From an uncultured Collinsella sp. (GTDB taxonomy: Bacteria; Actinomycetota; Coriobacteriia; Coriobacteriales; Coriobacteriaceae), in the NCBI GenBank assembly GCA_900541045.1, contig UQID01000002.1:1-64000 (forward strand): a DNA stretch of 64,000 nucleotides. Reading direction: 5' to 3'. Positions 57,574-64,000 of this stretch are shown piece by piece. Each line of letters begins with the position of its first letter. Position 1 is the stretch's first letter. The notes below the pieces were generated by a model that made no database searches, was not told where the DNA came from, and worked only from the letters and a program-made list of their open reading frames with translations. The translations under genes were made by a program, and so were the position numbers.

Positions 57574-58803
57574 CTACACGCGTGTGGCGTCCTTGGGGCT
57601 CATGGTCATACTCTGAAAACGGTTCTCCATATATTCGTTATCGAAATGCTTGTCATAGAACTGTGCGACGGGAATATTTCGAACGGTTCCGTTGACGCGC
57701 TGATACCAATAGTCGAGCGATTGCAACGTCATGACGCCGTCGATCAACATGACGGCGGTCAGGATGACGGTAGCAGAGTAGCGGCGTTTCCATGGAATCA
57801 TATTGATGAGCTTAAGCAGGCGCGGCAGCAAGACCTTGATCCAGATGAGGCCACCCAGGCCCCACATGCAGGCAAACGGCGTGCATGTGCGTCCCCCGGT
57901 CAATACCGCGATGGGATCGGGCATGCCGAATAGCCTAATGTGTGAATAGCTCCACGACACCACGCCAAATGAGGTCTGCATAAACCAGCCTACAAACACC
58001 TCGAAAGCGCCGCCGATCAGGGCACTTACCAGGAAAATGATCAGAGGATTCTTTTTATAGAAGCGGTTGAGCGCCATGGTCATGAGCACCGCGCCAAATC
58101 CGTAGATGGGGCTAAAGGGGCCAAATAGCATACCGGCACGGTCCTGATAGACGCCGGGATCGACGACGACCATATGCCAGACTTCCTCGAGAATGAGACC
58201 TAACACGCTGCAGACGAAGAATACCCAGAACAGGTTGAAGTAGTTGAGCTTGATGTAGCCTTCGCCGGTCTCATCGCGGCCGAGCATGCCCTCGGCGGCG
58301 GCGTCGCGATCGAGCATTTCCTGCAGGCGGCGCTGCAGCTCGCGCTCCTGACGAAGCGTGGGGTCAACGGTGGCCGAAAGCGCAACGAGGATGCCGAGCT
58401 GGATGGCGGGGCGCAGCAAGAACGGCCCGATACCCTGGAGCATCACGTCGACCAAAAGCTCGACGACGGTAAATGCGATAAGGATATAGGACAGGCGCGC
58501 GGCGTTGCGGCGCTGGTTCTTGATAAGGTCCAGGCCAAAGACGATCAAGATGACCGCGCTCGCCGCCGAGAGCATGATGCCGGCGACGATGAGTCCAACC
58601 GCGACGAGCGTGTTGTCGCCGAGCTTGGCGGCGGCGTTGCCGTTGATGAGTGCGGTGATGACCTGCCACATAAAGGCGGCGACCGACGGGAGCGTACCCT
58701 CGCCGGACAGGATGCACAGGACGGCGTACACCTTAATGATGAGGGGGATCTTCTTGACCTCCGTGGCGCTGGGGACGCTGGGGTCGAGTTCGTTTCGATC
58801 CAT
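57574..58803 (-). CDS. PF06541-type membrane protein (putative ABC transporter permease family)
   Basis: A 409-residue protein with about eight to ten membrane segments. The C-terminal half carries the family pattern LFGPFSPIYGFGAVLMTMALNRF and GGAFEVFVGWFMQTSFGVVSWSYSHIRL of the CmpB/PF06541 group, named a permease but not well studied. The N-terminal half has four hydrophobic segments, and a charged stretch (RQERELQRRLQEMLDRDAAAEGML) lies between. No ATPase partner is adjacent. It stands alone between convergent and divergent neighbours. Confidence 0.75.
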   Translation of the reverse strand: MDRNELDPSVPSATEVKKIPLIIKVYAVLCILSGEGTLPSVAAFMWQVITALINGNAAAKLGDNTLVAVGLIVAGIMLSAASAVILIVFGLDLIKNQRRNAARLSYILIAFTVVELLVDVMLQGIGPFLLRPAIQLGILVALSATVDPTLRQERELQRRLQEMLDRDAAAEGMLGRDETGEGYIKLNYFNLFWVFFVCSVLGLILEEVWHMVVVDPGVYQDRAGMLFGPFSPIYGFGAVLMTMALNRFYKKNPLIIFLVSALIGGAFEVFVGWFMQTSFGVVSWSYSHIRLFGMPDPIAVLTGGRTCTPFACMWGLGGLIWIKVLLPRLLKLINMIPWKRRYSATVILTAVMLIDGVMTLQSLDYWYQRVNGTVRNIPVAQFYDKHFDNEYMENRFQSMTMSPKDATRV

Positions 58804-59053
58804 ACAGAACCTTTCTCGTTTTGTCCTAGGCTACAAGGATACGCCGCCGACCTGCTAAAAGACAGGACGAACGTCCCAATTGCAGCAATGTAAGCCCTAA
58901 CGGTCGCCGGGACGCGTCGTGACGGAAGCATACGGGATCGTTGAGCGCGCGGGCGGGTTCCCCAATAAAATGTTTGGCCGCAAAACGGATTATTAGCTCG
59001 GTGGGCTTTTAAAAAGCGCTGCTCATGCGCGGGAGTGCTTGTCTTACCGTGCG

Positions 59054-59059
59054 TATAAT
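59054..59059 (+). promoter_or_regulatory. Likely -10 box upstream of purF
   Basis: TATAAT preceded by TGCG, 41 bases before the ATG. No good -35 is seen at the right distance, so it may act as an extended -10 or need an activator. Confidence 0.4.
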
Positions 59060-59100
59060 AGGGCGGGTAACGCCAAATAACGAGGCTCTGAGGGGATGCC

Positions 59101-60771
59101 ATGTCTCAAGAAACCATCCGCGCGGCCGAGCGTGCCACGGGACAGGTGACGACCATGTCGACGTATGATCCGGACTCCGACCAGCTGCATGAGGAATGCG
59201 GCATCTTTGGTGTGTGGGCACCCGATCGCGATGTGGCTCGGCTGACGTACTTTGGTCTGCGCGCGTTGCAGCATCGCGGCCAGGAATCGGCGGGAATCGC
59301 CGTGGGTGACGGCGGCACAGTTATGGTCCGCAAGGACCTGGGCCTGCTCGACCGCGTGTTCTCCAATGCCGACTTGTCGACGCTCTCCGGTCAGCTGGCC
59401 GTGGGCCATGTGCGCTACGGCACCGCCGGCGCCAAGAGCTGGGAAGCCTCTCAGCCGCACCTCTCTACCATCAATAGCGTCATTATCGCGCTCGCGCACA
59501 ACGGCACCCTCGTCAACACCGACGAGCTGCGCCGCCAGCTGATCGAGCTGGGCGTGCCGTTCCTCTCCAACTCGGATTCCGAGGTCGCGACTAAGCTTAT
59601 CGGCTACTTTACTCAGCGTACAGGCCATCTGCGCGAGGGCATTCGCAAGACCATGGAGCTCGTGCGCGGCGGCTACGCCATGACGCTCATCAACGAGCAG
59701 GCGCTCTACGCATTCCGCGATCCGCACGGCATTCGCCCGCTCGTGCTGGGCAAGCTCGTGGACGAGGGCCTGGACCAGGCCGATGCCGCATCCGTTTCGC
59801 AGCTGCCGTCGCAGGACGGCGCCGCGACGGTCGACTCCGCCGTCCATGTCACGCGCGCCGGCGGCTGGGTCGTTGCTTCCGAGACGTGCGCGCTCGATAT
59901 CGTGGGCGCCGAGTATGTCCGTGATGTCCGCCCCGGCGAGATTTTGCGCATCAGCGCCGAGGGTCTGGTGTCCGAGCAGGGTGTGCCCGCAGCCGAAGAG
60001 TCCGCTAACTGCATCTTTGAGCAGGTCTACTTTGCCCGCCCCGACTCCATCATGAACGGCAAGAGCGTCTACGCCTGCCGCTACGACATGGGTCGTCAGT
60101 TGGCACACGAGGAGCCCGTCGAGGCCGACCTGGTCATCGGCGTGCCCGACTCCGGCCTGCCGCCCGCGGAGGGCTATTCGCACGAGAGCGGCATTCCCTT
60201 TGGCGAGGGCCTCATCAAGAATCGCTATGTGGGCCGTACGTTTATCGAGCCCACGCAGGAGCTGCGCGCCATGGGCGTGCGCATGAAGCTCAACCCGCTG
60301 CGCGACAACATCGAGGGCAAGCGCCTTGTCGTGATCGACGACTCCATCGTACGCGGCACCACCATGGTGCAGCTCGTCAAGATGCTGCGCAATGCCGGCG
60401 CCAAGGAGATTCACATCCGCATCAACTCGCCCGAGGTCATCTGGCCGTGCTTCTACGGTATCGATACCGACGTGCAGTCGCAGCTCATCAGCGCCAACAA
60501 GACGGTCGAGGAGATCTGCGAGTATATCGGCGCCGATTCGCTGGCCTTCCTTTCGGTTGAGGGCCTGCTGAAGGTCATGCCCAAGGGCGGCTACTGCGAT
60601 GCGTGCTTTACCGGCCGTTATCCCGTGGCGATTCCCGAGAGCTTTGGCCGCGACAAGTTTATGGAGGGCTTTAAGCCCCGTAACCTGGATAAGCCGCTGC
60701 ACTTTGACGACGACGCCGTGGTCGAGAAATACGATGACCGCAGCTGGGAAGAGAAGCACGGCGAGGCCTAA
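59101..60771 (+). CDS. purF: Amidophosphoribosyltransferase
   Basis: A 556-residue enzyme for the first step of IMP synthesis, PRPP plus glutamine to phosphoribosylamine. A 32-residue leader precedes Cys33 (CGIFGVW), which is the nucleophile after propeptide cleavage. RALQHRGQESAGIAV, VGHVRYGTAG and AHNGTLVN complete the glutaminase. LVVIDDSIVRGTTMVQLVKML is the PRPP loop. Later cysteines (CFYGIDT and GYCDACFTGRYP) fit the Fe-S type of PurF. GAGGGG precedes the ATG. Confidence 0.96.
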   Translation: MSQETIRAAERATGQVTTMSTYDPDSDQLHEECGIFGVWAPDRDVARLTYFGLRALQHRGQESAGIAVGDGGTVMVRKDLGLLDRVFSNADLSTLSGQLAVGHVRYGTAGAKSWEASQPHLSTINSVIIALAHNGTLVNTDELRRQLIELGVPFLSNSDSEVATKLIGYFTQRTGHLREGIRKTMELVRGGYAMTLINEQALYAFRDPHGIRPLVLGKLVDEGLDQADAASVSQLPSQDGAATVDSAVHVTRAGGWVVASETCALDIVGAEYVRDVRPGEILRISAEGLVSEQGVPAAEESANCIFEQVYFARPDSIMNGKSVYACRYDMGRQLAHEEPVEADLVIGVPDSGLPPAEGYSHESGIPFGEGLIKNRYVGRTFIEPTQELRAMGVRMKLNPLRDNIEGKRLVVIDDSIVRGTTMVQLVKMLRNAGAKEIHIRINSPEVIWPCFYGIDTDVQSQLISANKTVEEICEYIGADSLAFLSVEGLLKVMPKGGYCDACFTGRYPVAIPESFGRDKFMEGFKPRNLDKPLHFDDDAVVEKYDDRSWEEKHGEA

Positions 60772-60801
60772 AACCTGCCATTTAGGGACAGGTTTATTTT
60801 G
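60771..60801 (+). terminator. Weak hairpin after purF
   Basis: AAACCTG pairs with CAGGTTT around CCATTTAGGGA and is followed by ATTTT. It includes a GGGACAGG string of the dispersed type. Confidence 0.4.
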
Positions 60802-60927
60802 GTAGGTTTTACCTGCTGTTTTGTTGATTGGGCGGCGCGCGTTGTCAGGATGCGCGCCGAAATGAACGCAACTATGAGCACCGTTTGGCGCCCGGGCGGC
60901 GGACGGTAGTGTGAGAGGAAGGCTCAG

Positions 60928-62031
60928 ATGAGCGACAGCAAGCATGTGACGTATGAGGATGCCGGCGTCGATACCGCCGAGGGTGGCCGCGCCGTCGATG
61001 CTATTAAGCAAATGGCTAAGGACACCAACCGCCCCGAGGTCATCGGCGGTATCGGTGGCTTTGGTGGCCTGTTCTCGGCCGCCGCACTTAAGGATATGGA
61101 AGACCCGATCCTGATCAGCGGTACCGACGGCGTGGGCACCAAGCTCGTGCTCGCCCAGATCATGGACCGTCACGAGACGGTGGGCCAGGACCTGGTCGCC
61201 ATGTGCGTCAACGACATTTTGGCTTCGGGCGCCGAGCCGCTGTTCTTCCTGGACTACGTTGCCATCGGCCACATTGAGGCCGAGCACATGGCAAAGATCA
61301 TCAAGGGCGTGGCCGATGGCTGCAAGCTCGCGGGCTGCGCGCTCGTGGGTGGCGAGATGGCCGAGCACCCCGGTGTCATGGCGCCTGCCGACTACGACCT
61401 CGCCGGCTTTACCGTGGGTGTCGTCGACCGCCCCAAGATGCTCGACCCCGCGAACGTCCGCCCCGGCGACGTGATTCTGGGCCTGCCTTCCACCGGCGTG
61501 CACTCCAACGGCTACTCGCTCGTGCGCAAGGTCATCGGCGTTGACGGCATCAAGCCGGGCACGCCCGAGGCCGCCGCTAAGGCCGAGGAGCTGAGCCGCC
61601 CGCTCGAAGAGCTCGGCGGCGCATCGCTGGCCGACGCCCTGCTGGCCCCCACGCGCATCTACGTCAAGCCGGTTCTTGAGCTGCTTCGCGGCGGCGCTCC
61701 GGTGCACGCCATTGCCCACATCACCGGCGGCGGCATCACCGAGAACCTCAACCGCGCGCTTGCCGACGACGTCGACGCCGTGGTCACCCGCAACGGCGCC
61801 GAGATGGGTTGGGACGTTCCGCCCGTCATCACCTACGTGTCGCGCCAGGCCGAGCTCGCGCCCAACGAGGCATGCAAGACCTTCAACATGGGCGTTGGCC
61901 TGTGCCTGATCGTCGCCCCCGAGGACGAGGCCGCGGTGACCGAGGCTCTGGTTGCGCTGGGCGAGAAGCCGTTCCGCGTGGGCGAGTGCGTCGAGGGTTC
62001 CGGTAAGGTCGTGTACTCCGATGAGCGCTAA
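60928..62031 (+). CDS. purM: Phosphoribosylformylglycinamidine cyclo-ligase
   Basis: A 367-residue AIR synthetase, step 5 of IMP synthesis. VTYEDAGVDTAEGGRAVDAIK, IGGFGGLF, LISGTDGVGTKLVLA, MCVNDILASGAEPLFFLDYVAIGH, ALVGGEMAEHPGVM and ITGGGITENLNRAL are all PurM markers. GAGAGGAAGG lies upstream of the ATG. It overlaps purN by 11 bases. Confidence 0.97.
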   Translation: MSDSKHVTYEDAGVDTAEGGRAVDAIKQMAKDTNRPEVIGGIGGFGGLFSAAALKDMEDPILISGTDGVGTKLVLAQIMDRHETVGQDLVAMCVNDILASGAEPLFFLDYVAIGHIEAEHMAKIIKGVADGCKLAGCALVGGEMAEHPGVMAPADYDLAGFTVGVVDRPKMLDPANVRPGDVILGLPSTGVHSNGYSLVRKVIGVDGIKPGTPEAAAKAEELSRPLEELGGASLADALLAPTRIYVKPVLELLRGGAPVHAIAHITGGGITENLNRALADDVDAVVTRNGAEMGWDVPPVITYVSRQAELAPNEACKTFNMGVGLCLIVAPEDEAAVTEALVALGEKPFRVGECVEGSGKVVYSDER

Positions 62032-62722
62032 CGAGCAGATGGCTGCCGCCGAGGGCCTGGACTTTGTGCCCTATACCCGTCCGACCGGTACCGATACGGC
62101 TGAGCCGCTCAAGATCGGCGTGCTTATCAGCGGCTCCGGCACCAATCTGCAGGCGCTGATCGACCTGATCGCCGCGGATAAGCTCAATGCCTCAATTGAG
62201 CTTGTGGTGTCGAGCCGTCCTTCGGCCAAGGGTCTGCAGCGTGCCGAGCGTGCGGGTATCCAGACGCTTACGCTGTCCAAGGATGTCTATGCCGACCCCA
62301 TTGCCGCCGACGAGATCATCGCGCACGAGCTGCTCGAGCGCGGCTGCGAATATGTGGTCATGGCCGGTTACATGCGCATGGTGCATACGCCGCTGCTGGC
62401 GGCGTTTCCCAACCGCGTGGTCAACTTACATCCGGCACTGCTGCCGAGCTTTACCGGCGCGCATGCGATCGACGATGCCTTTGCGCGCGGCGTCAAGGTG
62501 ACCGGTGTGACCGTACATTTTGCCAACGAGATCTACGACAACGGCCCCATCATCGCCCAGCGCGCGCTGGCTGTCGAGGAAGGTTGGGATGTCGACACGC
62601 TCGAGGAGCACATCCACGCGATTGAGCATGTGCTGTATCCCGAGGTCGTGCAGATGCTCGCCGACGGTCGCGTTCACGTGCTGGAGAGCGGCAAGGTCGC
62701 AATTGATGCGTCTCGTGGCTAG
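62021..62722 (+). CDS. purN: Phosphoribosylglycinamide formyltransferase
   Basis: A 233-residue enzyme, step 3 of IMP synthesis, using 10-formyl-THF. KIGVLISGSGTNLQALID binds the phosphate. VVMAGYMRMVHTPLLAAFPNRVVNLHPALLPSFTGAHAIDDAFARGVKVTGVTVHFANEIYDNGPII holds the Asn-His-Asp catalytic set (NLHPALLPSF, HF and D). The ATG at 62021 overlaps the end of purM, so translation is coupled. About 30 extra residues precede the fold. Confidence 0.96.
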   Translation: MSANEQMAAAEGLDFVPYTRPTGTDTAEPLKIGVLISGSGTNLQALIDLIAADKLNASIELVVSSRPSAKGLQRAERAGIQTLTLSKDVYADPIAADEIIAHELLERGCEYVVMAGYMRMVHTPLLAAFPNRVVNLHPALLPSFTGAHAIDDAFARGVKVTGVTVHFANEIYDNGPIIAQRALAVEEGWDVDTLEEHIHAIEHVLYPEVVQMLADGRVHVLESGKVAIDASRG

Positions 62723-62754
62723 TAGCGCACAGTACAATTTAGCCGAGTAGTCAG

Positions 62755-62797
62755 GGTGGTCATTGGCGCCAAGGCGCAAGTGGCCATCCTTTGTTTT
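62755..62797 (+). terminator. Terminator after purN
   Basis: GGTGGTCATTGGCGC pairs, with a few G-T pairs, with GCGCAAGTGGCCATC across a short loop, then CTTTGTTTT. Confidence 0.6.
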
Positions 62798-62802
62798 AGG
62801 TA

Positions 62803-62854
62803 GTCACCTGCGACGTTCTTCAGTGACTAGTCGTTAAAGAACGTCGCAGGTGAC
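62803..62854. promoter_or_regulatory. 18-bp perfect inverted repeat before the PTS EIIA gene
   Basis: GTCACCTGCGACGTTCTT (62803-62820) and its exact complement at 62837-62854 enclose a 16-base loop with the palindrome GACTAGTC. It ends 20 bases before the ATG. It may be an RNA hairpin, an operator or a dispersed palindrome. Confidence 0.7.
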
Positions 62855-62874
62855 AAGGTGAGAGAGGTGGGCCC

Positions 62875-63339
62875 ATGGCGGATAACGAAGCATTGTTTAC
62901 GCCTGAGCTGGTGTTTTTTGATTGGGAGTGCGTGTCGCCGGGCGAGGTGTTTGCGCGGCTCGAGGGTGAGCTTGCCCCGCGCGGCTACATTGCCGAGGGT
63001 TGGCTCAACGCCGTCCGCACGCGCGAGGACGCCTATCCCACGGGTCTCGCTATGCCGGCGGCAAACATCGCCATTCCGCATACCGATCCGGGATTTGTGG
63101 CCAAGCCCTATATCGCGGTGGTAAAGCCCGCCGCACCTGTGACGTTCAACGCGATGGCGGGCATGGGCGCCCCGGTGCCGGCGCAGATCGTCATCAACCT
63201 GGGCATTGCCGAGCCGGGCGGTCAGGTCGAGGCACTTCAGGCGCTCATGAATATCTTTATGGATGCCGACGCTGCAGCCGATGTACTCGGCCAAACCATG
63301 CCGCAGGGCATGGTCGACGCCATCCGTCGACACTTTTAA
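62875..63339 (+). CDS. Orphan PTS EIIA component (fructose/mannitol-galactitol type)
   Basis: A 154-residue EIIA domain. The phosphoryl-accepting histidine is H69 in MPAANIAIPHTDP, the pattern of EIIA of the fructose/mannitol superfamily and closest in style to galactitol-type IIA. VKPAAPVTFNAMAGMGAPVPAQIVINLGIAEPGGQVEALQALMNIF follows. No EIIB or EIIC lies nearby, so it may serve a distant transporter or be a regulatory EIIA. GAGAGGTGG precedes the ATG. Confidence 0.88.
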   Translation: MADNEALFTPELVFFDWECVSPGEVFARLEGELAPRGYIAEGWLNAVRTREDAYPTGLAMPAANIAIPHTDPGFVAKPYIAVVKPAAPVTFNAMAGMGAPVPAQIVINLGIAEPGGQVEALQALMNIFMDADAAADVLGQTMPQGMVDAIRRHF

Positions 63340-63344
63340 GGCCG

Positions 63345-63460
63345 GCACTGGGGACCGTCCCTAACCGCCGGCAGAAAAGGAACGTCCCTAACTGCCAACT
63401 GCCAGACCTGTCCCCTTTGCACCAAAATGGTGCAGATTAACCTGTCCCCCATGCACCAGG
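63345..63460. repeat. Repeat-rich gap with GTCCCTAAC and CCTGTCCCC units
   Basis: GTCCCTAAC occurs at about 63357 and 63385, each followed by CGCC or TGCC. CCTGTCCCC occurs twice, each soon followed by a TGCACC. GCACCAAAATGGTGC (63419-63433) is a small palindrome. The pattern resembles the strings near 28792 and 60783. Confidence 0.6.
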
Positions 63461-63525
63461 TGTGCCGCGGGGGCTGCGTTGTGACACAATGGCGTTTGTT
63501 CGATTCGTGATGCGAAAGGCCAAAC

Positions 63526-64000
63526 ATGGCAAACAAGAAAAAGAACCCCGAGGCCGCGCCGTCGCCCGAGCAACGGTCCCGCGCTGCCTCCAGCTCTCGT
63601 AAGAAGCAGCGCAAGACGTACGTGTCTAAGACCGTCAAGATCGTCCTGGTGGTTATCGGCGTGCTGGCAATGCTGCTTTCCGTCTCGGCCATGGCATGCT
63701 CCGGTCTCATGTCGCAGGCAGAGGATACCTCGAGCTACAAGATTACCGGCGGTGTCGCCGCCACCATCAACGGCACCAACCTCACCGAGGACACCGTAAC
63801 CAAGCAGATCATGAGCATGCGCACGTCCTACGGTTACACCAAGGACAAGGACTGGGCGCAGTATCTGGTCGACAACGACCTGACGCCCAAGAAGTACCGC
63901 AAACAGCTCATCGATTCCTACACGCAGCAGATTCTGCTCCAGCAGGCGCAGAAGGAAAACGGCGTGACGGTGTCGGACGAGGAGGTCGAGAAGGCATGGA
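63526..64000 (+). CDS. SurA/PrsA-like foldase, 3' end beyond the window
   Basis: The first 158 codons are present. A basic, lysine-rich cytosolic start (MANKKKNPEAAPSPEQRSR) is followed by a membrane or signal helix (about residues 36-58, VKIVLVVIGVLAMLLSVSAMACSG). A cysteine near residue 58 may form a lipobox. Then GGVAATINGTNLTEDTVTKQIMSMR and YRKQLIDSYTQQILLQQAQKENGVTVSDEEVEKAW resemble the SurA-type N-terminal chaperone domain that precedes a rotamase domain. That rotamase domain, if present, lies outside the window. The ATG follows GCGAAAGGCC. Confidence 0.75.
   Translation, partial: MANKKKNPEAAPSPEQRSRAASSSRKKQRKTYVSKTVKIVLVVIGVLAMLLSVSAMACSGLMSQAEDTSSYKITGGVAATINGTNLTEDTVTKQIMSMRTSYGYTKDKDWAQYLVDNDLTPKKYRKQLIDSYTQQILLQQAQKENGVTVSDEEVEKAW

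Overview
The window looks like the origin-proximal part of the chromosome of a high-GC Gram-positive bacterium in the Coriobacteriia, most probably Collinsella or a close relative. This is inferred from gene order and protein style, because no search could be run. The core is rpmH-rnpA-yidD-yidC-jag-rsmG-parAB on the minus strand, diverging from dnaA-dnaN-recF-dciA-gyrB-gyrA on the plus strand, with three perfect parS sites. Position 1 is a contig edge, not a natural boundary: bases 7-53 are an Illumina Nextera i7 PCR primer.

Layout. 54-8.3 kb: a truncated M28-like membrane protein, two overlapping WYL regulators (PafB/PafC type), an exonuclease-DinG helicase, ddl and rlmN. 8.4-13.5 kb: the minus-strand origin arm (a small membrane gene, parB, parA, rsmG, jag, yidC, yidD, rnpA, rpmH). 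13.5-25 kb: a split origin. DnaA-box-like motifs lie upstream of an unusual GHKL-ATPase/winged-helix gene that sits between rpmH and dnaA. A further box, a six-unit DnaA-trio-like array and an AT-rich stretch lie between dnaA and dnaN. Then come recF, dciA, gyrB, gyrA and tRNA-Ile. 25-32 kb: a bifunctional-nuclease-domain protein, two unknown small proteins, typA, a bactofilin-like membrane protein, a TRIC-type channel, and a DUF559/PD-(D/E)XK-like gene bracketed by inverted copies of a palindromic repeat. 32-36.5 kb: two tRNA-Ser genes, rpsF-ssb-rpsR-rplI and dnaB. 36.5-48 kb: purA, purD, a Nudix hydrolase, an ABC exporter, an unknown membrane protein, and carAB behind a PyrR-type RNA hairpin. 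48-57.5 kb: a 202-bp MITE-like element, a 2137-residue secreted multimodular GH31 glycosidase with a sortase signal, purE, a class B sortase and a MoaE-like protein. 57.5-64 kb: a PF06541-type membrane protein, purF, purM, purN, an orphan PTS EIIA, and the start of a SurA/PrsA-like secreted foldase cut by the window end.

How the genes fit together. ParA, ParB and the parS sites segregate the origin that DnaA, its binding sites and DciA/DnaB fire. Gyrase lies directly downstream of that replication cluster. The scattered pur genes together cover IMP synthesis steps 1, 2, 3, 5 and 6 plus adenylosuccinate synthetase, and carAB supplies carbamoyl phosphate for pyrimidines and arginine. The surface glycosidase and the nearby sortase suggest host- or diet-glycan use in the gut. 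The most interesting leads are the GHKL/winged-helix gene inside the origin, the DnaA-trio-like unwinding site, the Ser83-to-Phe position in GyrA, the repeat-bracketed nuclease gene, the MITE-like element and the GH31-cohesin-dockerin surface protein.
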